This document shows, piece by piece, positions 1 to 11,161 of a stretch of DNA of 64,000 bases (positions are counted from its first letter, which is position 1; every line of letters starts with the position of its first letter). The translations under genes and the position numbers were made by a program. This stretch comes from Timema cristinae (lineage: Eukaryota; Arthropoda; Insecta; Phasmatodea; Timematidae): the NCBI GenBank assembly GCA_039000515.1, contig JBCFYV010000100.1:36921956-36985955 (forward strand). Reading direction: 5' to 3'. The notes beneath the pieces were generated by a model, which worked only from the letters and a program-made list of their open reading frames with translations, had not been told where the DNA came from and searched no databases.

Positions 1-560
1 GAACACCTAGACTTTTCTCGAAGGTAGTAGCAGGTTGTAGCACCAGACGCGCCTCATGGTACTCTTGGCGGGAACTATCTCGTCTTAAGAGTTGAGTAGG
101 TCAGTTTAATGGTGGACCAAGTTGTGGCCGGGCGTACGTATCGTGGCTTGCGAGGAGTGGCCGACGGATGGTTTGGTAGAACACTGCGAAATGGAGGCGC
201 ATAGTAGGTTTAATTGTACATAATATTACCCTATTGACTAATAATTATGTTTCTTTTGATGTTGACACGCTTGTAGCTCGGGACGACGCTACAATGTCTT
301 TTTTTATTAAAAATGTACTAAATTTATGTATACACCACCTGGGTTTAAGCTAAGACGCGTTTAATCATTCTAAGCTTCTCAAAACACTTGTCAGATATGA
401 GTCAGGTGTCAAGATTATCTTTGTTTTAATGAATAGAAAATACTCAAAAGTTATAAAAAAATATTTGACCGGCGAAAATCAAAGAGAAATAAACTTTTTT
501 TTATTTAATTTTATAAACAGTACATGACATCCATGAAGAAGGGCACTAACTCACCATTTC
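1..560. other. Unannotated AT-rich stretch
   Basis: No ORF of note, repeat family shared with the rest of the window, or structured element is recognised here. The first 200 bases are somewhat GC-richer than what follows. Confidence 0.4.
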
Positions 561-654
561 AAAGGTGCCGCCCCTCTCCCAGACGGTTCCTTATCCTTCC
601 TACACTAAAATTCGGCTACATTTCCTCTATATTATATCTTGATTCGCCGTACCA

Positions 655-720
655 CACTAGCGTAATTAGTACGAGTATATACTTATATGAGTATAACCCG
701 TAAGGTAGCGAGAAGGGGTG
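655..720 (+). repeat. SINE-B tail fragment (degenerate)
   Basis: A 'tagcgtaattagtac' block is followed by 'tataacccg' and a 'ggtagcgag' remnant. This matches the order of the shared SINE-A/B 3' tail. Head and body are not recognisable, so this is a weak call. Confidence 0.35.
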
Positions 721-1120
721 AAAATAAAATTTTGTAAAAGATCCGATCAATTGTCGGTAGGAGAGGTGAGATGATGAATCGCTGGTAAGCAAAAATCTCG
801 AATCTCATATTTTTATAATGGGAGTGAAGAGGCAGATCACTTGATGATACGACACCGAGTAAATCAATCAACGAGCCACTCCACGTCACTCAAGGAAGGA
901 CAAGTCCCCCCTCCCCTGCATACCCCCTTCTTTATCAGGAAAAGCCGTTTTATTGACTAAAACCTCCATTTTTCACTATCGTTATTTAATTTGATTTTAA
1001 AGTTTGAATAATCTCTTAATCACATATAATCAGCGCGGAATGCTTGGTAATAATTTCAAGGGATGGGGTTATTTTATTTTTTAAATTTGCTTTGTACGCA
1101 TCAGTTATCACATGGTCACA

Positions 1121-1230
1121 AAAACCTTCCTTAAGCTCTGACAAGACGTGTGTTAATCACAACTTGTGAATGTGTGGAATGCCAGGCCTCCACCGTGGTT
1201 CGGATTCCACGTTAAACTGTAGATCCTCCT
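1121..1230 (+). repeat. SINE-A2 internal fragment
   Basis: Matches the SINE-A body from 'ccttcc..ctctgacaag' to 'actgtagatcctcc'. It carries the long-form segment 'gtgtgttaatcacaactt' that defines subfamily A2. Both the tRNA-like head and the 3' tail are missing. Confidence 0.75.
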
Positions 1231-1897
1231 GACGCGCATGGATGCGTGTTTTTAATCGTTGCTTCCCTGTCACTCTTAATATGTAGAGGAGCGGACGATT
1301 ACTAGTACAAGGTAAATACATGATAAGGTAAAAAGAGGGATCTTGTTGCTGAAACATATAATAAATTTATTTCTGTTATCTAAGTATTATTCCAACAAAA
1401 AATAAGATGAGATAAAAGTTTACAGTAGAATAACAAGATTTAAAGATAAATATCGGGTACAGTATATAGTGTCAGAAATATCAGTTCAGAGAATCAAGTA
1501 TAAATTCAAAGCAAAAAGCATAACAACACCCTTAGATTGAACATATGGTAGGATTTAACAACTCCAGAAATATTATACCTTGTCGTAGCTCGGGATAATA
1601 AGTGTCTAAAACAACACAGTAACGGTTAAAAGGGGAGTTAAGTAGAAAAAGTACAAAAGTAGTCGGACTTGCGCCAGACTACAGCCAGAAGGTTCTAAAC
1701 ATAAAAAATAGTGAAAGAATAACTAATAAAATAACACTACTGTAAATCTTATAGTTTTAGAGTTACTAGGTTAAATATGGGTCAAGCTAGCTTGAGTTAA
1801 ATTAAAGAATAGTCCCATAGATACTCTAAATAATGAACAGTAAATGGATGATCTATTATATACATACAGTCAGGTATCAACACCATCTAGTACTATG

Positions 1898-2256
1898 AGC
1901 GGCCTTTTCCCGGAGCATTCAATAGGGGAGCAGGCAAAGTGATAGACAACAAAGTGGTCGACACGAGAGGACAAAGTGGTAGACAGCAAACTGCTAGACA
2001 CGAAGAAACGACACGGACCAAGTGATCGACACGAGCTGGACCATGTGATAGACAACCAACCGGTAGACAAAATGAAAACAATTATTTGGAAGGCTGGGTG
2101 GGTCAAGTGGCCGACACGACTTGGACCAACTGCTAGACAAGCTCAAGTATAGGAGTACAAAGTGATAGACAACCAAGCGATCGACACGAGAAGACCAACT
2201 GCTCGACAAACTTTGATATCATCCAGTTAAGAGTGGGCTAAGTGACAGAACAGTTA
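1898..2256 (-). repeat. Left inverted arm of degenerate 14-22 bp repeats
   Basis: On the minus strand this arm is a run of variants of GTCTATCACTTTGT, GTCGATCACTTGGT and GTCTAGCAGTTGGT separated by short spacers such as 'cctctcgt'. It is an inverted partner of 3642-3999. The inner ends of both arms share 'gtcactt' followed by 'actcttaactggat'. Internal segments are in a different order in the two arms. Short serine-rich ORFs read through it are by-products of the repeat. Confidence 0.7.
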
Positions 2257-2339
2257 ATTCAATACACGCTTGTCCTTGATTTCAAGTTATTTTCACCTAC
2301 ATTCTTACTTTAGCAAACCCTACAAACATATGTCAAGTA

Positions 2340-2630
2340 GTGTAAGTATGGTTTGACCTCCTAAATAATACTGTATGTTAGGTGTAAGTATTGTTTGACC
2401 TCCTAAATAACACTGTTTGCTAGGTGTAAGTATTGTTTGACCTCCTAAATAACACTGTTTGCTAGGTCTAAGTATTGTCTGACCTCCTAAATAACACTGT
2501 TTGCTAGGTGTAAGTATTGTTTGACCTCCTAAATAACACTGTTTGCTAGGTCTAAGTATTGTCTGACCTCCTAAATAACACTGTTTGCTAGGTGTAAGTA
2601 TTGTTTGACCTCCTAAATAACGCTGTTTGT
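2340..2630. repeat. 42-bp minisatellite, seven units
   Basis: Seven units start at 2340, 2382, 2424, 2466, 2508, 2550 and 2592, with exact 42-bp spacing. Each has 'taagtattgt', 'gacctcctaaata' and 'ctgttt'. Units 4 and 6 share two variants (gtCtaag, tgtCtga), so units 3-4 and 5-6 form an 84-bp higher-order repeat. The first unit is the most diverged and the last is truncated. All three plus-strand frames contain stops. Confidence 0.93.
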
Positions 2631-2837
2631 CACACGGTCTAATAAGGTTTTAGAGTAGCTTGAATAAGAGTAATCATTCCGACTGAGTGGATTGGGCTGA
2701 TAGTTACCACCCTTGTGGTTTTTACATCTAACTTTTACACTAATGCGGGATTATTCCATCTTAACTTAGCTCCTTATTTTAACATATTAATAAACCTGGT
2801 GCTAACGCAACATCAACAAAATATTCTTAGCTTTGAT

Positions 2838-3024
2838 GGTTGATGGTCTAAAGCGTCATTCTCAAAATAGACTGGACTGTCAATGACGGGAATATCAGGC
2901 TTCAAATCCAGCTGGGTGTACGGAGGGTGATATTTCATTAATGGTTTACATTCTCCCTACATGCAAATGAGAGCACATATCCTATAATAACAACATTTCT
3001 TCTTTAATCCATTAGTGCAATTAG
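2838..3024 (+). repeat. SINE-B copy (degenerate)
   Basis: Head 'gatggtctaaagcgtcattct' type sequence, 'gactgtcaatgacggg', a decayed B box, then 'tccattagtgcaatt' in the tail. It lies tail-to-tail with the next SINE-B copy, making an inverted pair of about 380 bp. Confidence 0.7.
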
Positions 3025-3035
3025 AATTTTTTTTG

Positions 3036-3215
3036 TAGCACTGTGTCTTACCACCTGTTTGGGTTATACGCGTATTTACTAATTACGTTAATGTGTTGAG
3101 AATGAGGAAGATTAAATTTATATATAGTGCACCTGAATTTGCGTGGTGGCAGGGTGGAAAACCTTTTAAGAAAAATCACCCTCACTGTACCTGGCAGAAT
3201 CGAACCCTGATCATA
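3036..3215 (-). repeat. SINE-B copy, reverse orientation
   Basis: Reads 'tagcactgtgtcttaccacc' then 'gtttgggttatacgcg', the reverse complement of the shared SINE tail, then body sequence and a decayed B box ('gaatcgaaccctgatc'). The head beyond the B box is missing. A short ORF crosses it and is not a gene. Confidence 0.72.
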
Positions 3216-3641
3216 AGCTACCAACTTAGTTTCTGGCAGTTGCTCTTTTATATAAAATTTTATTTAATCTTGTTAGTTCTTAAAGTATGATTTTACCATT
3301 TATAACAAAACGTTTGTCTCCTTTCCTCAGACCCGATAACTCGTTTCATTCAGAGAAACATTCTTTATTTCCAGATACCATATTGTATGTATCAAAACCT
3401 ATTATTTATTCGAAATTATAACTAAACCAGTGTTAGAAAATATGTTTTGAAGAGTGCAATGTGTAAGTAAATTATTAAAATTAAAAACACGATGGTTTAA
3501 GTTTATACACATATAAGGGGACCTCACCCTTTTTGGGCTAGTTAAATCTAGGGTGTCGAGAGAACAGCAATTTCTAGGAGGATCCAGACCATCCTTATAC
3601 CCAACTTTCTAAGCCCATGTTTATCACGTTGTTAGTTTTGA

Positions 3642-3999
3642 AATAACTTGTCTGTCACTTGAGCCACTCTTAACTGGATTCATCTGATGTTTGTCGAGCA
3701 GTTGGTCCTCTCGTGTCGACCGCTTGGCTGTCTATCACTTTGTCCTCTTATATGGGAGCTTGTCTATCACATGGTCCAGCTCGTGTCGATCACTTGGTCC
3801 ATGTCGTTACTGGGTGTCTAGCAGTTGGTCTTTTTACAGATTTGTTCTCTCGTGTCGATCGCTTGGTTGTCTATCACTTTGTACTCCTATACTTGAGCTT
3901 GTCTAGCAGTTGGTCCAAGTCGTGTCGGCCACTTGACCCACCCAGCCTTCCAAATATTTTTTTATAGCTTGTCGAGCAGTTTGTTGTCTAGCAGTTTGT
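3642..3999 (+). repeat. Right inverted arm of degenerate 14-22 bp repeats
   Basis: About a dozen variants of the GTC(T/G)A(T/G/C)CACTTTGT motif in direct orientation. It pairs in inverted orientation with 1898-2256 across about 1.39 kb. A block ending 'acccagccttccaaata' is distal here but proximal in the left arm, so the arms have been rearranged internally. Confidence 0.7.
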
Positions 4000-4531
4000 A
4001 TGGTGCCATTCAATAGTACATATAAACAATTACCCATACCCTGGGGTATACAACAAAGCTAGTACAATCTAAATATACATAGCCAAACGAGGCGCCAACA
4101 AGGGGCAAAAGGAAATACTATCTGTGCGGGCCACTATATGAAACTAGCCGTGTTCCACACTTTGCGCCCCCTAAATAGTAACACAGAAATGGTGCCAAAA
4201 ATAATGTAGTGTGACACTGACCTCACTAGGGCCTCGACAAAAGGCGTAGATAAACTGCTTGTATCCATACAAATATGTAACATGTGAACATGCCGTTTAG
4301 GGCGTTACAAAACATTACTGTGCCATAAGCACTCGGAATAGTTAAATGAATACATGGATTAGAAAAACTTGACCTCCTGGTCCACCTTTTATATAGAGGT
4401 TAAAGCCCCGAATTTAAGCTATGTCAAATGGACATAAGAAAAATATAGCCATATTATCTGACGATAGGTATTAACCAATTAGTTTCTTTGGCTAAATAAA
4501 ACATGTCTGAAGGACATACAACATATATTCC

Positions 4532-5309
4532 ATTCACGATAGGTTTTTACCTGGATGACAGTTCGAAAATCATATGTTTAGGATGTTTAGGTTTTGGGTT
4601 GCCAACACTTGTAAAAGATCACAGTTTTGTTATAAATGTAAATATCTTTAATTACCTGTTATATATTAAATTTAAAATAACGTAAACTTAAGTTTTCTCA
4701 TACTATCTCATTTATTTTAAATAATTTCTTTCTATCCAACTCGAAACAATATTTTAAACATAATTATAAGTACTTATTCTTCGTTTTGGAACATTACTGA
4801 TTTTGTGTAATATAGTGCACACATCAATATATTTTATTACAGGCATCGTATTTACTTGGAAAAGAGAAAATTGTTGTCATTTTTTACATACAATAAATGA
4901 TTTTATGATTATTTTATCGTATTTTGAAATATTGAACTGAATAAAATATTTTCATCAACTGCGTGTCTGCATCATTGTAAAAATCTTGTTTACCGTTATG
5001 TTCAATCATATGGTTTAGATTCGTCAGTCGCCATTTTGAAGCTATGTTCGCTAGAAGTTTTTGTGAAAGTGGTGTTAATATTTTGTTAAGGGGAATAAAA
5101 CTATAAATAAACTTTGTGTCCGACCTCAAATAAATATATAAATAATATTGGCCTAAATTACTGTGGTTAACTATCACATTAATATAATACCACCTGTTTT
5201 CATTACAGTCATCCAAAATGATAGATGTCAGCTGTTTGCGTAGTGATATATTAGGGATTACTTCTAGTAACATTTAGAGCTGTCATCCAGGTAAACTTAG
5301 CTCGTGAAT
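4532..5309. mobile_element. TIR element T1, copy 1 (about 778 bp)
   Basis: Imperfect terminal inverted repeats of about 32 bp: left 'ttcacgataggttttta' plus CCTGGATGACAG, right ending in the reverse complement CTGTCATCCAGG. The whole unit is about 95% like 25093-25858, and similarity stops at the TIRs. A 119-codon minus-strand ORF inside (4914-5273) is broken by indels in copy 2. The flanks carry a further direct repeat, 'acatgtc(t/a)gaaggacat', at 4501 and about 5344. No transposase is seen, so it is non-autonomous and of unknown superfamily. Confidence 0.82.
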
Positions 5310-5445
5310 ATCTTATAATTAATCATTCAGACTAAAAATCAAACATGTCAGAAGGACATATAAAAACAATATTACAAAGTATAACTTCAGCTAGTGTAAA
5401 CTTCGTCCACTCAGAAAGGTAACAATTTTACCACCTCCCTTAGTG

Positions 5446-5688
5446 GCGTAGTTAGCTAACACGCTAGTTTCATGTTGAGCTAGACTGCCGATAACGGTGA
5501 GATCAAGGTTCAAATCTTAGTCGGGTGAACTGAGTGTGGTTTTTCCTAAATGGTTTTCTACTCTCCCTCCACACAAATGTAGGTTCACTCCCTATAAATT
5601 CAACCTTCCCAATTCCTAACCAATTAACGTAATTAATACTTAAGTGTACAACCCGAACGGATAGTTAGACGTGGTGCTATAATTTATT
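5446..5688 (+). repeat. SINE-B2 copy
   Basis: The head 'ttagtggcgtagttagctaa' marks the B2 variant, followed by 'gttgagctagactgccgat', a weak B box, the B body and tail 'acaacccgaacggatagtta'. Confidence 0.82.
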
Positions 5689-5777
5689 TTATTTTAACAT
5701 TTTTACCTTGACGGATTATTCTATTACGATGGGTTAAGTGAAAGAAAAAGTGTTGGCCCTCGCTCAAATAAAGACAA

Positions 5778-5816
<39 letters not shown>

Positions 5817-5817
5817 C
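5778..5817. repeat. (ATT)n microsatellite
   Basis: About 13 uninterrupted ATT units directly before the TTAA-flanked foldback element. Confidence 0.95.
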
Positions 5818-5822
5818 CTTTT

Positions 5823-6198
5823 TTAAGGTGGTATAGAAGGGAATGCGAGAAAAGGCCAGTGCTTTTACAGTTTTTTTAAAATTTTTGTCAAAATAAATTG
5901 AATATTGTTTCTATACAAACATAATTTAATTTTCTTCACATGGTGATATCAACATTTGTTGAATATCTGTCATGAGCTTAGCAACATTAGATGAGAAACT
6001 TTTAAAATAAAGGTAAAAAGTTGTCGTTAAATTTCAGAACACTCTTGACAGATATTTAACAACTGTTATCATCGTGTGAGGAATATTAAACTCTTGTGTT
6101 ATACTGGAGCAATCTTTCATTTATTAAAATGTTTTGTCATAAAAACTGTAAAAAAAAAATACTGAGCTTTTCCCACGTCCCCTTCCATCCCACCTTAA
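5823..6198. mobile_element. TTAA-flanked foldback element P, copy 1
   Basis: Begins TTAAGGTGG and ends CCACCTTAA. The termini are long imperfect inverted repeats with 'aaaaactgta' inside. The centre carries a second inverted pair ('cttcacatggtgatatcaac' against 'gttatcatcgtgtgag'). No coding capacity. TTAA at both edges suggests a piggyBac- or Kolobok-type target site, which is inference. Other copies: 16691, 18696, 29146 and 30940. Confidence 0.75.
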
Positions 6199-6559
6199 AC
6201 GCCACACCATAGTGTAATAACGTAAAGTAAGGTTGCCACCTCATGGGGTAGACGAAGGGCTCTTCTCCATTTAATATTCATGTATACTTTCATCTTATTT
6301 ATAATTTCGACTATAAATTATCTTTCAATTTTATGGAGCCTTTTATTAAACCCTATTCTTTTAATATCCCCCCCTCCCCATAGTGTAGTATAACCCGCCC
6401 GGGATACACACCATCTACTATCATTGGTAAGGTAAGTATGAGGGGAATATAATTTATAGGAATTGGTTCCACGTTTGCCTGGATGACTCGGGGGGAAAAA
6501 CACCTTCAGTACATCAATTTGGGTTTAGAACCTCAACCTTCCCGCCTCTTGCAAACCAG

Positions 6560-7490
6560 ACCAGACGAGTTTGACGCCTTTATCCACGTTAATACTTGTA
6601 TGGTTATACACATAGTGTGGGAGAGGGGTTGAAGGAAGGTAAAGCTATGGTAGTGCAAAGGGTGATAATTGAGTGGAAGAAGAAACAATGAATTTACAAT
6701 ACAAAGGCGGGAGGAATTAAGGTACAGGGGATTAAATATGGAATTTAAAATCCCTTTCTCTAAACAAAAATAAATAAATATGCATGATCGTTTCCTTTTC
6801 AGTCCAGGCTCGGGTCAGGAAAACATTTAACACAAAATATGTGCTTTACGAGAGGTAAACTAGATTTATAAAGGAGAATGCGAGAGATTTCTGTACTTTA
6901 TATGAGAAGTTAGGGTACATGAAATAAAACGGTATGTAGTGATCATGAAGAGGTCCGAAACAAAGAAAGAAAGTGACCTTTACGTGTTTGTAGGATCAAT
7001 CCTAAGGGCAAATAAAAGCACAGGATTTAGTGTTTTAGTCCCGAATTTTGTAAGCTTTCGAAATGACGAGAGTCCTTTCTTTTCTTTTACCTTAACCCCA
7101 TATTCTATTTTCTCTCTCTACGAGCCTTTATTTACACTTTATTCCTACCTCTTTTTACTCTCTGTTGCTTCTTTGTCTTCTTTTTATCCTGTCGTCACGT
7201 TCTTCTATCTGGTGATCTCATCTGGCTCTAGAATGCTTCTCTCCGTTCCAATCACTTGAAAAGGAAATTGAGATGAAAGCCCAAGTGGTTTGTATTTGCT
7301 TTTCGGTTTGCGAGGTGGATCTAACCAATCTTAATTAACATTGATACTTGGTTAAGGAGGGACATCCAAAGCAGTCCAACGCTTTTAACTTAGTTTGTAG
7401 AGCGTTTGACTACTGATTTAAGGGCCTTATTCATAATTCAAAGAGAAGAGCCGAACAAATCTCTCATTCTACAATAAAATATGATATTTA
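6560..7490. other. Stretch without supported gene
   Basis: A plus-strand ORF at 6939-7259 (106 codons) is pyrimidine-rich, has no recognised domain and is not repeated. I do not support it as a gene. Positions 7376-7440 loosely resemble a SINE-C head ('cttagtttgtagagcgtttg'). Confidence 0.4.
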
Positions 7491-7499
7491 TTGTACTAG

Positions 7500-8055
7500 A
7501 AGACTGTTGCTCATTTCTTTCTCTCGACACATAGGAGAGAAAGTATTATGATCGCAAAAAAAAAAATTGAACTCAAGGTTTTGATCAGTGTCGACATTTC
7601 ATAACCCCCTGAAACAAAAAAATGTTGTTTTCGCAATGCCGTTTGTTTGTTCCTTGAGCTAAAGCCGAAACTGTTTTACCGATGGGGCTAAAACCAGGTA
7701 CCTAGTGTTTTCACAACGTTCCACCGAGGGGATTTTAGAATTAAGTATCCAATCCTAAACTTAAGGATAGTTTACTGCAGGGAAAAATAGAAAAAAATAG
7801 ATTTTCTTGAAGTTTGATCTAACATTTTTGATTACATTTTGTATTTAGACACGGTTTATCACTATAAATAAGATTGCGATTCTCATTTTCTCATGAAAAT
7901 GACTTTTAGGGTACTGTATATAGGGAAAAATCTACTATTTTGATCATTTATCAGTAACTATTTGAAATACGAAATAACTTATCGTTGTAAAGTTGTAATA
8001 CAATTAAATATAAACATCTTTTTTTGAAATATAATTCTATTTCTGAGATAATTTA
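7500..8055 (+). repeat. Dispersed repeat R, copy 1
   Basis: Shares with 41455-42490, 45055-46360 and 61590-62070 the order 'cataaccccctgaa', 'ttttaccgat', 'agattttctt', 'taacttatcgttg' and 'tttctgagata'. It starts with a small hairpin, TTTCTCTC/GAGAGAAA, at about 7518-7541. It has no ORF, and no TIR or tRNA head was identified. Class unknown. Confidence 0.7.
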
Positions 8056-8057
8056 GG

Positions 8058-8236
8058 TAAGGAAGGTAAAAGTGAGAGGAAATGTATCCGGATTTTAGTA
8101 GAGGGAGATAATGAAACAATTTATGGAAAAACCACTCGCACTACACCGTAAAGGATTCAAATCTTAACCTCTTCGTCACTGTTAATCTAGTTTGCTGCGA
8201 GAGTGATGCCTTAGACCGTGTGACCACCGATATGGG
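8058..8236 (-). repeat. SINE-B copy, reverse, tail missing
   Basis: Contains 'ggaaggtaaaagtgagagga', 'ggaaaaaccactcgcact', a degenerate B box ('gattcaaatctt') and the head 'gcgagagtgatgccttagac' in reverse orientation. The 3' tail appears lost where it meets repeat R. Confidence 0.75.
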
Positions 8237-8341
8237 TAATATAAATGTTATTCGAGGGATAGGCGTGGGAATGATAGTTTGGAGAGAGAGAGAAAAATAG
8301 CGTTGGCGTGGAAAGGGGAGGGGGAGGGGTTGGGAGAACCG

Positions 8342-8480
8342 TGATGAAGTATCACATGTGTAAATCCACCACCCATTGAGCTCAGCCGAGATTAAACCTC
8401 GACCGCCGTATCACAGGCAATCTAGTATATTGCAATACTGTCGCCTTATACCGCATGACCACACAAAAATGGGTGGGTGG
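8342..8480 (-). repeat. SINE-B head fragment, reverse
   Basis: The end 'gtcgccttataccgcatgac' is the reversed SINE-B head, preceded by 'gattaaacctcgaccgcc' at the B-box position. The body is largely unrecognisable. Confidence 0.6.
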
Positions 8481-9165
8481 TAATTAATTATTTAATCTCT
8501 TAAATAATATTAAACGGTACAAGGGAAAAATGAGGAAAATTAGAAAGGTTTCATGATTGTCGAAAATATGGCAGCCCTAACTCAATCTGAGCTAAAATTG
8601 GACTTTCCAGAACACTTTTGCAGCTTCCGTACATACAGATGTGAACGTATTTCTTACATATATAAAATGGAGGTGAGACATAGGCCCTACTCTTGCGAAC
8701 GAATGTCCATCTCACCTGAGATCGAAAGGTTAATTTTGTTTCCACTCCAATCAATTCTCCAGATGTCAGGTGAGATTACTCGGGAATAGTGCTCACTTGA
8801 TTAGAAGCGTTACATCATTCAATTACATGTGTAAGTAGCTCACTTAGATCGAAACATCCTTATGTAATCATCAGATCAGAAGATAATTTCAAATATAGAA
8901 ACTAGTTACAGGTTCATCATCTAAATAAATCTGAGTATATATGTTTTTTACGTCATGTACGTACAGATGTTTTCGTAAATAATTAAATACTGAATTCATT
9001 GCATGTAACTTTGCAGAAAACTTGTGTGGGATATTTTAGTAGTGCAAATTTTTGTTTTCAGCAATGTACTAGAATACACAAATGTGCAGTAGAGATCACA
9101 AATAGGCTTACATTATAAACATTTTTATTTATTTGACGTGCACTTGCTAAATCGACTGCTTATAT
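8481..9165. other. Unannotated stretch
   Basis: Two short overlapping ORFs on opposite strands (8551-8789) have no recognised similarity. No repeat shared with the rest of the window is seen. Confidence 0.35.
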
Positions 9166-9169
9166 CAGC

Positions 9170-9418
9170 ACACGAGAATTTCTATGAGTGAGAGCGAAAG
9201 AATCTATCAATTTTGTCGGGAAAGATATTTTCAATTACCTTCCAGTTTTTTTTTTACCACACGCCATAATTGATATGAGACTGATGGCTTTTTTTCCCTC
9301 CGAAGGAAGTAGTGCTACTGATTTTTATCGCTCAGAAAAAATCCTTTAACCCCGGTTGGGTTTAAACCCATAATCATCAGAAGCGAGCACTTTACCCAAA
9401 GATCACCCAGGTTGATTG
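9170..9418 (-). repeat. SINE-G copy
   Basis: Pairs with 36890-37143. Both have 'tgccgggaaag' or 'tgtcgggaaag', then 'ccctccgaaggaag', then a tRNA-like head in reverse with a B box seen as 'ggttgggtttaaaccc'. The right end 'caaagatcacccagg' is the start of the head on the minus strand. Confidence 0.7.
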
Positions 9419-10046
9419 TATTTAAAAAAATTAAAACTTAATCTCCTTGTTTTGGAAAGTAAAATTAATTTTACCTAATTTAAAAGGATTTTTACAATTT
9501 ATATGATTTTATTATACAACCGCAAAATACTTTAGCTAGATTTATTTAGGTCTTAATAATTTTTAAATTTCAATCGCTTTGATTTGATTGATAGCCAACA
9601 ATCTGCAATGACCAACTCTATGAAGATAAATTAAAAGTTTATGAAATAATAAATAATAAGTCAAAGTTTTATTTAAATAATCGTTCGTCACACTTCAAGG
9701 TGATTAACATTAACATTACAAATTATAAATAAATAGCAGAAGTTCCGGCGCAACGCTTTCCTATGCTTCAAATATACAGATAAAAAAATCTTCATTTTAT
9801 TTCTTTTGACACAGTTTTTAATAAATTAAAATAATAATTAAAACTCCAGCTTTGCGGTACATATGTTTGTGCACAGGAGCTACTAATTTTAAAATTTCAG
9901 CCCTCCTCACGTGTAGAGATCGCCCAATTCTCATCCCTCGTGTGGCAATAATGACATGGTTATCAGCTTAATAGTTTTTTTTTCACTTTAAAATAATTAT
10001 TTTTCACTTTTGTGGTATTTTTTAAACATATAGTAAGATTTATGAT

Positions 10047-10193
10047 TTAAATAGCCAAGCTATTATAGTTGTTAATTATTAATCCAAAGATCCTAGGCTC
10101 GATTCACGTGTCTAGGTCTCATTTTATAATTTAAGGAACATAGTCAGATAGGCTATAACCGTAATTAACAACTATAATAGCGTGGCTAATTAA
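10047..10193 (+). repeat. SINE-D copy converted to a hairpin
   Basis: Arms of about 32 bp (10047-10078 and 10162-10193) are inverted repeats around 'gctattatagttgttaatt'. The right arm is the normal SINE-D 3' region, also seen at 32803-32850 as 'accgtaattaaca'. The left arm is the same sequence inverted and replaces the tRNA-like head. The loop keeps a B-box-like 'ggctcgattcacg'. Confidence 0.7.
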
Positions 10194-10365
10194 CCCATGA
10201 TGACATGCCCATATGTGCAGTTGTCATTGTACTATTGGCAACAAAAAGCCCTCCCTGGTCGATGGTAGCTGCATTATCTGACAGATCTTAATGGATCACA
10301 CATTTGTAACTGACGATTTTCACACGTCTATCACAGACTATGCCTTAAAATGTGAGAGAAGAATT

Positions 10366-10485
10366 ACCCTGGGCATGGACGACTCCTGGATAGCTCGGTG
10401 GTTAGAGCATTGGCGTAATAATCCAAAGGTCCCGGACTCAATTTCTTTGTCCAGGTGTAATTTTTCAATTTAAAGAATATAATAA
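10366..10485 (+). repeat. SINE-D head copy
   Basis: tRNA-like 'gatagctcggtggttagagc' (A-box-like), then 'attggcgtaataat' and a mutated B box, then 'tgtaatttttcaatttaaag', which also follows the head at 32676-32850. The acceptor ends do not pair, so it is not a functional tRNA gene. Confidence 0.72.
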
Positions 10486-10534
10486 GACTGTTTCACAGGT
10501 CTAAATCGCAGGGTTTTCCAAAGTAGACAAAAAT

Positions 10535-10589
10535 GTAACTAAACTCAGCTGTGACGCCTGGTTTGTGGTGCATAACTTAGTTTAGTTAC
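10535..10589. repeat. Short inverted repeat
   Basis: Arms of 14 bp, gtaactaaactcag and cttagtttagttac, 13 of 14 complementary, with a 27-base loop. Could be a tiny foldback or the end of a decayed element. Confidence 0.7.
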
Positions 10590-10867
10590 TGTAGGTGCTA
10601 TATGTGAGGATAAACGGACTCTTGAGTCTAAGAACTAAACAAATTTTAAATTTGGTAGTAATCAATGCTTTAAATTGTACATCCGGCCTTTGATAATCAA
10701 AATATATAAAACAATAAAATAAATCACTCGAAATTTGACCAAAGATGTTGATCACAACAAATTTTCAATTTTATTGTTTTACAAGCTAACACTTTAATAA
10801 CTATCAATGTACTAAGAAAGTGATTTGCAACCCATCCACGACCCACAACTCAATATTTCAGGGTAAA

Positions 10868-11161
10868 AAATCCATGGTGTCAGCCCACAATCGAGCCACA
10901 CTGACAGAGCAGACTCCATCTGTTGGTGAAGATAATGCCATCATCTGCGGATAGAGGGTGTCACGTGGTCAGCACAACACACACACCCGGCAGTTGATCT
11001 CCATTTTATAGACTGGAGCCACTACTTTTCATTCGAGTAGTTTATCACGAGGCTGCAGTTCCAGACCCACTGCTTCACAGATAATCTGGAAGCGCCGGTG
11101 ATCAAACCCGGGAGTTCTGGATCTGTAGCCAGGAAATATAACTACTCTACCACAAAGGTCA
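10868..11161 (-). repeat. SINE-E copy, reverse
   Basis: Reversed SINE-E of about 295 bp. Landmarks are 'gagggtgtcacgtggtcagc', 'actgcttcacagata', the B-box region 'gatcaaacccggg' and the head end 'actactctaccacaaagg'. Same landmarks in the same order as 17990, 26878 and 49677. Confidence 0.82.

Noticed and set aside
2340..2630. CRISPR-like array
   Set aside because: Units are contiguous 42-mers with no unique spacers, and the context is eukaryotic.
4914..5273. 119-codon minus-strand ORF as a gene
   Set aside because: Lies inside T1 copy 1 and the near-identical copy 2 has frameshifting indels in it.
6939..7259. 106-codon ORF with hydrophobic stretch
   Set aside because: Pyrimidine-rich DNA gives a Ser/Phe/Leu-rich frame by composition. 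No further support.
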